From Zopfochytrium polystomum (lineage: Eukaryota > Chytridiomycota > Chytridiomycetes > Chytridiales > Chytridiaceae): a stretch of DNA of 64,000 nt. This document shows, one piece after another, positions 23,218 to 34,528 of this stretch. The position numbers and the translations under genes were made by a program. A model generated the notes under the pieces. That model was given only the letters and a program-made list of their open reading frames with translations. It had not been told where the DNA came from and made no database searches. The stretch is taken from contig JAIVFJ010000073.1 in assembly GCA_025765615.1 (NCBI GenBank), positions 1 through 64,000 on the forward strand, in the 5' to 3' direction. The first letter of the stretch is position 1; each line of letters opens with the position of its first letter.

Positions 23218-24564
23218 ATGACCCGCGTTACGAAGATGTACCGCAAGACGCATGTCGCGGCCGGCGGCTTCAACGTGAAGCCGCTGACTCCTCGCGCAAA
23301 ATCCACCTCCGTCGCGGCGGCCTCCGCAACGACCACCAGCAGCAGCAACATCAGCAACGCCGGCACCAGCGTCGCAGCCGCACAACAGGCCGCTCCCAGC
23401 GACAGCAAGAAGCGCAAGACGGACGACGACCACGGCGGCAACGTTGGCGACGACGGTAACGATCGCGAGGGCGGTTCTGGCGAGAAACAGGCGGCGGCGG
23501 CGGCGAAGGACGACGGGAAGAAGCGGAAACGGATACGGCATCGCACCAAAGCGGACGACGGCAACCGGGCCAACGGTGGGGAGCAGCAGCAGCAGCAGCA
23601 GAGCGGCAAAGCGAACGGCGGCGCAGGCGGGGCCGGCGATGCAGCGAAGCCCGCGGAACCGCGGAGGGACGCAGCAGGGTTGACGAAAAAAGGTTCCGGC
23701 GTTGGGCGTGTTTTGTAATCGGCGGGTGGGCGACGGGGGGGCATTCCTGTTAACTCGATGCACCCGGTTTTTTTTTTGTTTTTTTTTTTTGTTTTGTTTG
23801 CCCAGAACGAGAAACCTTGAAGCGGCGGGAGAGGCGGCAGAAAACAAAGGAGTTTAATTCGGTGGGTATTTGGAGACTGTGTCGGTTCTTCGCTTGCAAG
23901 GGGATCTCACTCAACGAGACGCCTCGTAGACGTGCTTCGTTTGCCGTGAAAAGGGACACTCGATCAAGTCATGCCCGAAAGCCAGCGATCAGCTCTGCAT
24001 TCGTTGCGGCAAGACCGATCACAGCTACGAAAACTGCAAAGCAAAAGTCGACGCCGGTAGAGAGCTTTGTTTGTTTCTTTTCGATATCAATTTTGATTTT
24101 ACATACTCACTTACTGCGAACGCTCTATGCCGTGCCCCAACGCGCCGCAACCAGCAAACCCGTACCCGTTCGCAACCTGCTTCGTCTGCAACGACAAGGG
24201 ACATATTTCGAGCCAATGCCCACGGAATGAAAAGGGTCTATACCCGAACGGTGGCGGTTGCCGTTTCTGCGGGTCGACGCGCCACTTGGCTAAAGATTGC
24301 AAGCCTGGAGCCACGGCTGCAAATGGAGACAACGCGGTCGGCGTGACGGAAGTTGGAATGATTGACTTAGAGCAGGGGGGCGACGATGACGATGTGTTTT
24401 TGGCGCTGAGGAAGATGCAAGGGGAGAAGGATGAAAAGAGGGCTGTGAAAAGGGCCGAGCGGGCTGCTAGGGAGGTTGGTGGTGGGCCGTCGAACGGGGT
24501 TGCCAGCTCCCGCGGGCCAGCGAAGGCTGCGGCGCCCGTTAAGAAAAAGGTGGTAGTGTTTTGA
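23218..24564 (+). CDS. ZCCHC9-like zinc-knuckle protein, about 355 aa
   Basis: Exons 23218-23692, 23806-23861, 23930-24056 and 24155-24564; phases agree. Four CCHC knuckles are visible: CFVCREKGHSIKSC, CIRCGKTDHSYENC, CFVCNDKGHISSQC and CRFCGSTRHLAKDC. The linker GLYPNGGGC and the terminal KKKVVVF match the ZCCHC9 family, as does the MTR start. A basic helix, KKERETLKRRERRQKTKE, precedes the knuckles. The family is nuclear or nucleolar and RNA-associated. The last acceptor (CCGCAACCAG) is preceded by an AG-free stretch, which supports the choice. The first exon is stuffed with Ala/Ser/Asp/Gln low complexity, including a six-Gln run. Confidence 0.88.
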
Positions 24565-24625
24565 TTAACAAACTTTCACCAGGTTTATATATTTAAGTGA
24601 TAGAAAGGTTGCTGATTATTTGTGC

Positions 24626-26410
24626 TCAAAGAGGAAGGGAGGAGATTGCAGGAAAGGCATTTGTAGCGCTTAGGACCAAAGTCGCTTTCTCGTGGGACAT
24701 GTATCCTTTCAGCAGTCCCTGCGTCGGAATATCAATAACTGTACATCTTAAAGGAAAGCACTCGCATGAGCGTTACCTTATCAATCAAGTTGGCCAATAA
24801 GCACTCGATCTCAGCCCTGTCCGCAATTGCTCCCGCTACTTCAACAACTTTTTCCACGACCCGAATCTCAATTCTACTGGCCTTGTCCAATTGCAGCCAT
24901 CTTTGAGGAAAACAAGATTACCGAGTGCAAAGAAAATCCATAAACTGAATAAAGTCGACTTACACCCGACGCATAAGATTCCGGAAGCACAGCGAACGAC
25001 ACCGCTCTATTGTCAAGTAAGTTCCTCGCAGCACCAGGTGCTGCATCGTCTGCGTGAGGACTTCGTCAAAGCGGCCGAGGTGTCCCGAAAGAATCGTGTC
25101 GATCAGGACTCCATAGACTGCTTTGAGGTTTGGGTACTTTTCGAGAAGCGAGTGGTGCGGAACGCGGCCGGCGAGTAGGCGGGTTGGGATGAGGTAGTTA
25201 AGGATTAAGCTGTCGCGGCAGCGAAAGGTTTTGGATGCAACGGGTGAGATCGGCAATCCAGAGGCAGGCGGGAAAAAAGACGGAGACCATAACTTACGCC
25301 CTATTCTTATTGATGATACTCATATTACTGCCGGTAGCCAGGCATCGCTTGAGCGCGAAGGACAGTTCCACATCCGCCTTGAAGGGGGAACAAAAATTCA
25401 AGCTGTTGGTCCGAAAACGATTCACTCCTTGCAAACCTTGGCATAGTCCTCATTGAAGAATGCGAGCACCCCAAGGTAGTATTTAAAGGTCACGACATGC
25501 GCAATCGGGTATTGTTCGATGGGAGGTAGATCAGCGCTCGCAATGGAGCGGAGGAGATTCGTGCACAAATTGATCTGTCCGAGCTAATGTATAATTTGAG
25601 GTCAGCGCAACACCAAACCGACCATCGACCGTTTCGATACCTTAAAGTACGTCCTCATCAGCAGATTGCACACGTAGTACGCGCCCCATTTTCGGCTTTG
25701 GTCTCTGGAAGAAAACCTTTCCTTTCTTGTCAATGTACATTGGAACAGACGAGTCGCTCGAAAAGGGCATCGAGTTCTATAACTCTCAATTCGCCGGTTA
25801 CCTGTCTGTAGCGCAGACCGAAAAAGCCTTGTTCATCGTCCGGGCAGCCTCTTCCAGAAATGTCGGTTTCTGCCCGCGAGCTTTAAGATTTTCATCTCCA
25901 ATAACTGCCGACGCGTAAAGGTCGGAGTTGATGGTGAAAATAACTGGTAGCACCCAACGCGGCAGAGAGGTGGCGGCCTGATGAAGGTACCTGAGTTGAG
26001 TTTTGTTCATGATTCAGTAAATTGAGCGATCACGGGACTATTGAAAATGACATTTGACTTACTGCGCCTTGTAGTTCTGTTCCCGAAAGGCACCGTCCAG
26101 GTCGTAGTTGTAGAAGCATTGGAGCGACTTCAGGTGCGAAGCAAAGACGTCGTTCCAGGGAGAGTCCAGTCTGCGGGTGGAAGCCTCAAGGACGTCGACA
26201 GCGGTCTTGAAATGTCCGGGTTCGTTTCATTTCGTTTAGTCAGTACAAACGACAACATCAATTCGCGCACAGCCATACCGAACGTAAATGCTGTTCGAGC
26301 GAACGGGCAAATTCTGCGGCAGGGCCGACCCTCAGCAGGCGCGCTAGTTCGTGGCCGTCCTCGGCGTTTACTGCGTCGACCGCAAGGCGAACGAGTTCTC
26401 CGGATCGCAT
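24626..26410 (-). CDS. PCID2/Thp1-like PCI-domain protein (TREX-2 mRNA export), about 405 aa
   Basis: PCID2/Thp1 pairs with Sac3/GANP in the TREX-2 complex at nuclear pores. Nine exons on the minus strand: 26410-26279, 26205-26063, 25990-25802, 25704-25641, 25583-25437, 25377-25298, 25209-24964, 24900-24777 and 24718-24626. Each join preserves phase, and the total of about 405 residues equals the usual family length (about 400). Landmarks include DQSRKWGAYYVCNLLMRTYF, HVVTFKYYLGVLAFFNEDYA, NYLIPTRLLAGRVP and the winged-helix end ECLLANLIDKGLLKGYMSHE. The start codon is the first ATG and lies 62 bp from the divergent methyltransferase start. Confidence 0.92.
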
Positions 26411-26472
26411 TGTTACGCACGGGCCCTGTTTTTCTGCTTTTGGATCGTTGACTTGGACCCATCCCTTCCTCG
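26411..26472. promoter_or_regulatory. 62-bp divergent promoter between PCID2 and METTL21-like genes
   Basis: The ATG codons on opposite strands leave only 62 bases for both 5' leaders and promoters. No TATA box is visible. It contains a pyrimidine-rich patch (CTGTTTTTCTGCTTTT). Transcription of each gene may begin inside the other's first exon. Confidence 0.6.
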
Positions 26473-27441
26473 ATGCCCGCCCCAGCCTCCGATCCAGATC
26501 ATCACCCGTCCCGCGCGAACGGCGCCGCGGAAGACGAACTCGACAACGACGACGACGATCGCAGCAGCGGGTTTGCCACAGACTCCGATGCGGAGGAGTA
26601 CGTGCTGTCGAAGCTGTCGATGGTGCCGGACGTGCCGCAGGAGCACTGCCACATCGACACGTCTGCGGTCTTGTCGTTCGAGCAGTACCCGCGGGCCGTG
26701 CACATTTGCGAGGACTCGTCGGCCGGGTGCGGCGGAAAGACCTGGGAGGCCGCGCAGGTGCTGTCGGACCACCTGGTGCACCGCTGGACGATCGATCGGG
26801 CGGCGCTGAGGGGAAAGACGATTGTGGAGCTCGGGGCTGGGACGGGATGTGTTGGTATTTTGGCGGGGATGCTTCTCGCGGATGCAGAAATGCAGCAAAC
26901 CGAGTCGAGCGACGCTTCGCGGAAAAAGGGCGAGGTCGTAATAACAGACATGCTGTTTTTGGACTTGATGCAGAAGAACGTGGAGTTGAATTTGAGTGAG
27001 GAGGAGCAGCAGTTTGTTCGAGTTGAGGAGCTCAAATGGTGAGGCTGTTCCGCTCTCTTGCGTGTTTGTTTCTGACGGGTGCCATCAAAAAGGGGAACTC
27101 CATTGTCTGAAGCCGTTCGGCAGCAATACGATATTATCCTGGCATCCGATTGTGTTTACCTGGAGTCTGCGTTCGAGCCACTTTTGCAGACTTTAAACGA
27201 CCTCTGCGGCCCCAACACTGAAGCCCTAATTGTTTCCAAACGGCGGAGAAAAGCCGATAAGCGGTTTTTCGAGAAGCTGCGCAAGCAGTTTAACATTACC
27301 GAGGTATGGCATCGTTATCTATCCCTTCTTCGAATTATCATAACCAATTTCTCTGCGCAGATCAAAGACGATCCGAAGTACCCGGTTTTTTCAAGGCAGG
27401 GTCTATCGATAGTGTCCGCGAGAAAAAAGTCGGGGAGATAG
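26473..27441 (+). CDS. METTL21/Efm6-type protein lysine methyltransferase, about 285 aa
   Basis: Exons 26473-27038, 27093-27303 and 27361-27441. A seven-beta-strand SAM-dependent fold is evident: motif I is TIVELGAGTGCVGILAGMLL, the acidic strand is EVVITDMLFLDLMQKNVELN, and motif post-II is DIILASDCVYLESAFEPLLQ. The DCVY signature and the upstream Trp-Glu (KTWEAAQVLSDHL) are typical of METTL21-family enzymes that methylate lysines in elongation factors and chaperones. The substrate cannot be told from sequence. The N-terminal 40 residues are acidic and disordered. Confidence 0.88.
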
Positions 27442-27567
27442 GAGGCATGGGAGATTTGGATGCCTGAAGGGGGCGCGCGCAAGTGGCCGAACCATCAATT
27501 TGCATAAATATCAATATCATAGACCCATTACGAGCGCGTCGATGCTGTCCCCGAACAACCAAAAGAA

Positions 27568-28609
27568 ATGTCAGTTTGCGTCACGTGCGGCGAAGGAGTT
27601 CCCGCGCTGTTCCTGCGCTACACCAACGGCAGCATAAAACTGCTTCAGTGCGTACGTAGAACGCTCCGCAGCCCGCGAAGCCAGCGAAAGCGTGTGGTCG
27701 CGATTCTCGTATCGGCTTTCTCAAAAACGTCCTGGCACAGGGAGCATGCAACGACTTTGCCGACAAGTACATCGAGAACGACGGCGTGATCGTGTTCATC
27801 GACATGGTCCTGCACAAGCGGCCCGTCTACCGCCATCTCTTGAAGAACAGGGTCCGATTCGGAACAAACGGCCTTAACGTCAGTTGAGAGAGGATGTGTG
27901 TGTGCAGCCCAAATCTGCGCGCGCGCGAGCGCGTGTCCTTCACCAGCCACATCGCTTCACTCACGCGATTCTCGTTCTTTTGCGCTCCCAGGCGGGGATC
28001 ATCAACCTCGGCGTCCTGCTGATCCTTTTTGAAGTGTACCTGAAATGGTTCAAGCTAGAGCAGTACCACGGCAGATCCGATTTTCTGGAAGTCGACTCGG
28101 TTGTTGTGCAATACTTTTACGTTCTCGCGGTGTGCACAATAGGTACAAACTGCCGATTCCCGTTCTGATGATATGCCCGTGGCCAACCGTTCTTCTCCTC
28201 AGAGGCGATCATCTGGCATATTGCCATTCGGCTGGCAGTCTACTTTTTGTACAAACCCCGTTCTCCTGATGAACGCACAAAGGCGTTCTTCAATCGGGTA
28301 TCGATGGCGCTCATGATTTCGAGTTATGGCAAGCTACTGCTGATAATGATGGTCATATGGGATTACGACGAATTAAACTACGCTTGGCTGATCAACCTCT
28401 TCGTTCTAACCTCTAATTTGGAGGCTCTCTCAGGTTTTGCTTTTGCCTGAACGGAACTCTCACGGAGCTAACATCTTATCATCGCAGCACTATTGAACAC
28501 ATCGTATTTTCGGATATTGATGATACTGGGGTTTGGGTTGATGACTCGGTTGTGTGCTAACGCACTTGTGAGATATCATAACCCTCACATGGTCATTTTC
28601 ATGCTGTAA
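27568..28609 (+). CDS. ARV1: ARV1-like ER sterol/GPI lipid homeostasis protein, about 241 aa
   Basis: Exons 27568-27651, 27741-27878, 27992-28142, 28203-28433 and 28488-28609. The ARV1 homology domain is complete: CVTCG at the start, a C-x2-C pair re-formed across the first intron (QC/GAC), then FADKYIENDGVIVFIDMVLH and KRPVYRHLLKNR. Hydrophobic segments follow (IINLGVLLILFEVYL, VQYFYVLAVCTI, IIWHIAIRLAVYFLY and further ones), as expected for an ER membrane protein. The family is linked to sterol traffic and GPI-anchor synthesis. It converges with FANCD2 (stop-to-stop spacing about 190 bp). Confidence 0.92.
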
Positions 28610-28801
28610 GATTGGCCGGCCTTTGGACATAATAATAAATGTAACTTAATAGCTGCCACTGTGCAGAAGAGCATGAAGAACAACGGTGTATTTTGAAGCA
28701 TCCCATTACGCAGAACCAGGAGCCATTGCACAAGAGATTTCATGCAGCTCCAGCGTCACCCAAAATTGAATAACGGAGATCTTGACAACCTTATCATCCC
28801 A

Positions 28802-31800
28802 TCACAGAGCATCCCGGACGACTCTGGGTCCCTTTCGGACACCCAAGGTCGGCTTTCTCTTCTTCTGCTTGGTCGCAACCCCAAGCTGGGTCGCCATTGA
28901 CTCCTCTTCGATCTGGTTCGTCTCTGATGGCTCGTCTCGTTCTCTGCGGCTTCGCTTTTTCTGTGCTCGAACAGCCTGGACTTGATCGTTTTAGACGAAT
29001 GAAATTCTGCTTCATGCGTTAAGCTCGCACCTTCGGCTTCGCCCTCTTGGCCGGTTGAGCTTCCTCTTCGTCGCCACTTGGCGGAGTTTGCGATGACGGA
29101 GTTTCGGCTGAGGACTCCGAGTCCTCCACTGAAGGCATTTGGGAAGAGACAGTTTCGCCTTGCAAATTCCTGTGCTTGAGGTTGCCTTTGTTCGTTTTAA
29201 TTCCAGAACGTTGTTAAGTAGTACAGCTTCGACCGCGAGTTACCTATCGAAAGAGCTTGAAGACAGTCGTGTTCCTCCATAAATTGCTGGAAAAGGTCGT
29301 TGAAGATTAAGGCACCAAAAAAGACTGTTACCTTCAGCCCAAACACAAGAGATTCCATGCATTTTCTCAATGGTGGCACGTGTTTCAGCAGCTGCTGATC
29401 TTTTGAAAACTTGCAATCATTGCATAGTTGCTTTGAGTGCAAAAAAATTAGCACATCGAGAAGGCAAATGAAGGCGCTTACATGCAAAATGCGGGTGCCA
29501 GATTGCAATAGTTTTAGGTTATCAACGACTTCGGTTTTGGCTGCCCTTATAGAAGAGACGAGCACCAACAATCCATTTTTCAGAAACGCTTGAATGAAGT
29601 CCTTGGAGTACTTCAAAGAGTGCTCAAAGATTTTTGGTTCGCTGCACGTTTTGCACAGCTTGACGGCTGACACAAATAGGCCTATCATCTGGTTCCATGC
29701 CCCAAGATCCTTTTCGGCCTTCGTACTAGTTGCACAGCTGTTCAAAACCGAAAAGCAAATCTGAACAAGCTTAAGAACACACCATACGCCGCTCTCCAAG
29801 GCTTGCCTTAAAAAAGTCTGGGAAAGTTGCCTTCGTCAAATTCGGAAAGTCGCAGCAGACATCCGCATCTCCCGTCAGCAGCCCCGGAAAACCGCGATTT
29901 AGGTAATTGTTGATGGCTTCAAGCGGCTTGTCGTTGTTTTTTACTTGATAGATGACAAGCATGCTAAAACGGGGTGGATGAGGAGCGCCCAACGGCAGGA
30001 ACAGTTGCCACTTACGCGATACACTTCTTTTTGTTTTCGCACGACTCCCAATCTGAAAGAAGGAGACCCGATGATTGAGAGCTAATCATGAGAAGAATAG
30101 CCCGCTGAACATCTGGATCATCGCTGAAGAATGCGACGTCTTCAAGTAGTTGAAGGAGGAGGACCGATGTGTCCAAAGACGGGACATTTTCAAAAAGTGA
30201 CGAGAGGAAATTGCATGCGCTGACAACGAGTTGGGACTGCGAACCCGGTGAGGAGGAGTCTCCCTTTGCAGCCATGGCAGTAAGTATAATCTGCAATAAA
30301 TTAGGAAAATAAATTAAGATAAGTTGGACGGACTGGAAGGTCGTAACCTCAGCATGGTCGATTTTCGATTCCCGGATGGAGTGCAAATTCAGCAAGTGCG
30401 ACAAGCACTGCAGAACTAGGCGGAACACTGTCTCGACGTGCTATAAAAGGGGTCAGCAGAAATTTGCTTGGGAGGAGACATACTTTTGATTTGCTGTTCT
30501 TTTCTCCGTTCACGTCGTCCGATGAATCCGCATAATCTCCTCCTTCGGTGTCTTTATGCAAATTCGCGTATGAAACCTCCAACAGCTGTACCAGAATTGG
30601 GTAGAGATCGCGAATTCTATCAAGAAGTTGGTCTTCTGTCATGCGGCTTATCAGAGAAAAGCTCATGTGCACATAATTTCCTGTTCTCAAAAGCGGGGAT
30701 GTAATTGCTTTTTTAGCTCCTCTCACGTGCTCAAGTTTGCGGCACAGGTCGCTCAACAAGTAAGAGATGGCAGACATCTGAACCATGTTAGTGCTGCGCA
30801 GAGAAACGTTGAACAATAATACCGATTTCAGGTCGATTCTTTCGTTTTGATTTTTATCCGTCAAATGAGAAAGAATGCGAAAGATGTCCAGCTAACCACT
30901 GTTGTCAACCCACAGAACGCACGAGCAAGTGGCCTACCTCGTGTTCTCTTAAAATGTAAGGTATTTCTTCAAAACGAATTGTTCGTGTGGCTCCTCGGGC
31001 GGGCCCTTTGCCTTTTCTATCTTTGACGGGAGCCGCCTCGGCTTCTCCTTCAGAGTTTGAAACTTCACCAGCGATCTGTAACAATACTGGCGTCAGTGTT
31101 GATTTGAACGAAGAAGAACCATAACCTCGTCTAGGACAGTGGATCCATCGGCTGCAGTAAATCCAACCGGCATCCAATCAGGCGCGCACAACATCGTCTT
31201 CTCGAGCATGGACATTAACTCAAATGTATGACTTATTCTTGCTAGGCATCCAGAGAAGTCCTCCACATCTTCAGAGGCTCCTTTCTTACTAAAGGCGTTG
31301 ATAACCTCCCGAAAGCTGTTACGGTGAGAAAGACTTATCGATTTGGCGAAGTAGGCTTACTAGTTTATAGCTGTGAACAGCGCCGAGCTGTACTCATTGG
31401 CGCGAGAGGTGTTCAAAGTCTAGAGGTTATTAGCGAAGTCGGCCGGTCGGCAGGGAGGACTACCACACCTGTAAATGCTCTTGACAAAACATCACTATCC
31501 CCATGCTTTCAAGAAGTCCAATTGATGTCAATGATTTGGCTTGAAAGAATTCAATGGCTTGGAGAAGCTTGAAACTTGAGGGGAGGAGGATAATCCATCT
31601 TGGTTTGGTTTCATCCGACAGTCGTAAGGCCTCCTTCAATAACGGATAAATCGATATACATTTCGGCGCCTGCCATCAATAGCAAAATTTCAGATTCGCG
31701 AGAACAAATTCTTGAAAGAGGGATGTTGACCTCATCGGGATCCTCCTGATCCATGACGGAATTTTCTACAACAGTTCCTTGATTCTCCGAGTCTGAACCT

Positions 31801-34499
31801 TCAGCTTTGACTCGCATCCAAATTTCTTCTCGGGTAAAGTCAGTGGAGGCAAAATCGCCTTCTGTGTTTGTGGGAGGCGCCACTTCGCTTTCAAGAAGCA
31901 CACAGTGCTCGACAAACAAGTCTTTATGCTTCATTTCGATCCAGACAACGAAGTCCTTGTGAAGCTGGCCGGAGGAGATGAGCAGTGCCAGCTCATCGAA
32001 GAGCACGGCTAAACATGTCTGATTTCATATCAAAACATTGGGGAGATTGTGAAGTTTTTCTCACCATATAGATTCCTTGGCAAAAATGGAACACCTGCTC
32101 AACTGTTTCGACGCAATTCTTCATTGGTACAGAGAGTGTTTGTGCGGTGGAGCCGCTGCGGCGAGAAGTCGCCGACCTCTGACCTGTGCCAGCACTGAAT
32201 TCCTTCTCTTGATTCCAAATCTTCACAAGGGCGACTGCCCCCAAAGTTCCGATGTGCTTGAATCGAAGATTTTCGCTACTGAGCTTTTTCCGTATAATGA
32301 TTTGCAGGTCGGATAATAGTGACGACTCAAAAGAGATTTCGTCGCTTTGGCGAAAGTCGTTGGACTTTATGATATTAGATGCGTCAAAGAGCCAAAAAGT
32401 AACCAACTTTGATTGCCAAGGTCGCGAATAGTTCAAAGAGAGAGCGAATCTGCGAAAATGTCATGTAATCCAAGCCTTTTGTGTCGTCATTATAGCACTG
32501 AAAATCTTGGAAGTAAACTTACAGTCCAAAAGCCCTTTTAAGAAGACACTGAACTGTGTGAGGCCAGCTGTATCGACTTGGGCCAGACTCAGCAATAATG
32601 CTAGACCTCGTTCGATTTCTATCGGGTTTGAGCTTGCAATATGCGTGACCAGTGCGGCAACAAGGGACTTTACAAAATGAGGTGGCGTCATGGAAGCGTG
32701 CCACATGTCCGAAACTCACTCACCTGTCTTGCGATGTTATCATAACGGACGAATATTTGCTCATATACGGTTGATCCAACGCGGCCGAACGATTGTACCG
32801 GGTTACGAAAGAGGACTTCGCCCAAGCTCAAAACTGATGAAATATTCCTTGAAAACATTAATGTTTGGTTTCGTGCAAGAGCACCCTTACGAGGCCATTC
32901 CAGTCGCATGATACTTGAAAGTGTTCTTTATCAAAGTGGTAGTTATGCACCCATCTTTGACTTTCGCTTGAACGAGGCTATCCAGTCGCTTCTGTAGCGT
33001 TGGGTCAGTTCGCAAAAGTACAACCAGCACGACGTCGATCGTTTTGAGAGGTCGCTGCCAGGATTGTTAGCTGTTTGTAGAGTAAGTCGCCAGAGGGTTA
33101 CCATCTTATGCTGATTCGAAAAGATCTTCATCCAGGCATTTGTGACAAACTTGTGACTCCGAAATCCAGTGTCAATAGAATCTACAAGTTGAGATTAGAG
33201 CTTTACTCAACTTGATTCTCCTCTCACCAAGAATCAGTGCCTCGGCCGATTTCGAATCCCCAGCCTGTTCGCTTTCGCTCTCGGCTTGTACTTCGACTCC
33301 GTGGTCAAGGCTTTCTCGAAGTTTAACAATCACTTCAGTCGCAGAGTCCGGGGTTGACGTCTGCAGCAGGTATTTTGTGATCACGGGCTTTCTTTGGGTC
33401 AGCGATTTCCATGAAGTCAAGCCCCTTCACTCACAAGATCATGCGGTTCAGCTCTGTCCAATTGTTCCAAAACAGATTCCGTTATCGACGCCTTCATTTG
33501 ACATTTAGTATAATATTACGCAATTTTGTTGAAAGTCTGCACAGAGATACCAAGATCTTGGTTGAAACGCTCATGCGGGAAAGGACATCCAGGATCGGTA
33601 CAATGAGGTCAGAACTCTCGTGTAACCGCTTTTGGAGATATTCCGCAATATCGTCATGCTGGGGGTCAGGAACGATTTCCTGGAGGCACGAAATAATATC
33701 TTTTTGCAAAGTCATTGACGTCGTTGTGGTGTCCATAATAGCAATCAGTATTTCGACAAAAGATTTTGGATCGACCACTGAGTCCATGTACTGCAATTGC
33801 TGCAGGATCAACTGAGCTGTGTCCGTTCCACTTGGCAGGCGGGTCAATCAAGCAATTAAAAGCACTTCCACCTGGGAAACTTACTCATCCTCCGCTCCGA
33901 ACTGGTAGTCGGGAATGAGCTGAAGCAAGAACCTCGCCACATCCATTTGTAGTTCCGGAATAGAGAGGAGGACTTTTGCAAGCGTGTTCAATGTCGACTG
34001 TCTATTTTTGGCGGGAGGTACCGTCAGTGGTCGAGTCGACCCTAATAGTCAAAGCAAATCCCTGAGAACCTTGGCATTTTTATGGGCTGGAGACATGACC
34101 TCAGAATCTGCTCATTCGATAACTTTGGCAAAGAGCCTTTCTTGCTTGGAAAGGGCAATTGACTAGGATCGCAGTCCTTCAACAGCTCCACAAAGCCTGC
34201 GAGAAGCTGCTCGATCGAGAAGCCGTTGTTTCGGGAACGTGCAAGAAGCTTCTGTCGAAAGATAATGGATTCTTCGCCTATGGAGAGCGGTCTCAGTAAT
34301 ACTAGACGGAAGAAACGGAGCTTGCAGTCCTCGTGGCTCCTTTCGAGCGATCACGGTTCCAGTGGGACACTGCCGTGTAGGGGCGAGGTATGATATCAAA
34401 ACTGTCAACCGCACCGATGGCGAAGTCGATTCCTTTCGTGCCCACCGACACGCGCATGCCACAGTCGGCCAGAGCCTGCAGAAACGATCGGACAGACAT
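28802..34499 (-). CDS. FANCD2: FANCD2 Fanconi anemia DNA-crosslink repair protein
   Basis: FANCD2 pairs with FANCI on DNA and is monoubiquitinated to trigger interstrand crosslink repair. The minus strand carries many short exons. Firm ones include 34499-34371 (MSVRSFLQALADCG); a segment with IFRQKLLARSRNNGFSIEQL; TDTAQLILQQLQYMDSVVDP then MTLQKDIISCLQEIVPDPQH and SSDLIVPILDVLSRM; PVITKYLLQTSTPDSATEVI; SLVAALVTHIASSNPIEIER; SAFICLLDVLIFLHSKQLCN; and the near-identical GNLKHRNLQGETV. The last exon adds a basic tail (KKRSRRERDE, KQKKRKPTLG) that looks like a nuclear localisation signal, with stop at 28802-28804. Not every exon boundary was resolved; I expect about twenty. At the human K561 ubiquitination site the aligned residue appears to be Asp. 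The start lies 29 bp after the stop of the upstream ankyrin gene. Confidence 0.9.
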
Positions 34500-34528
34500 G
34501 TTCGTTCTTGAAGTTTCGATTTGACAAG

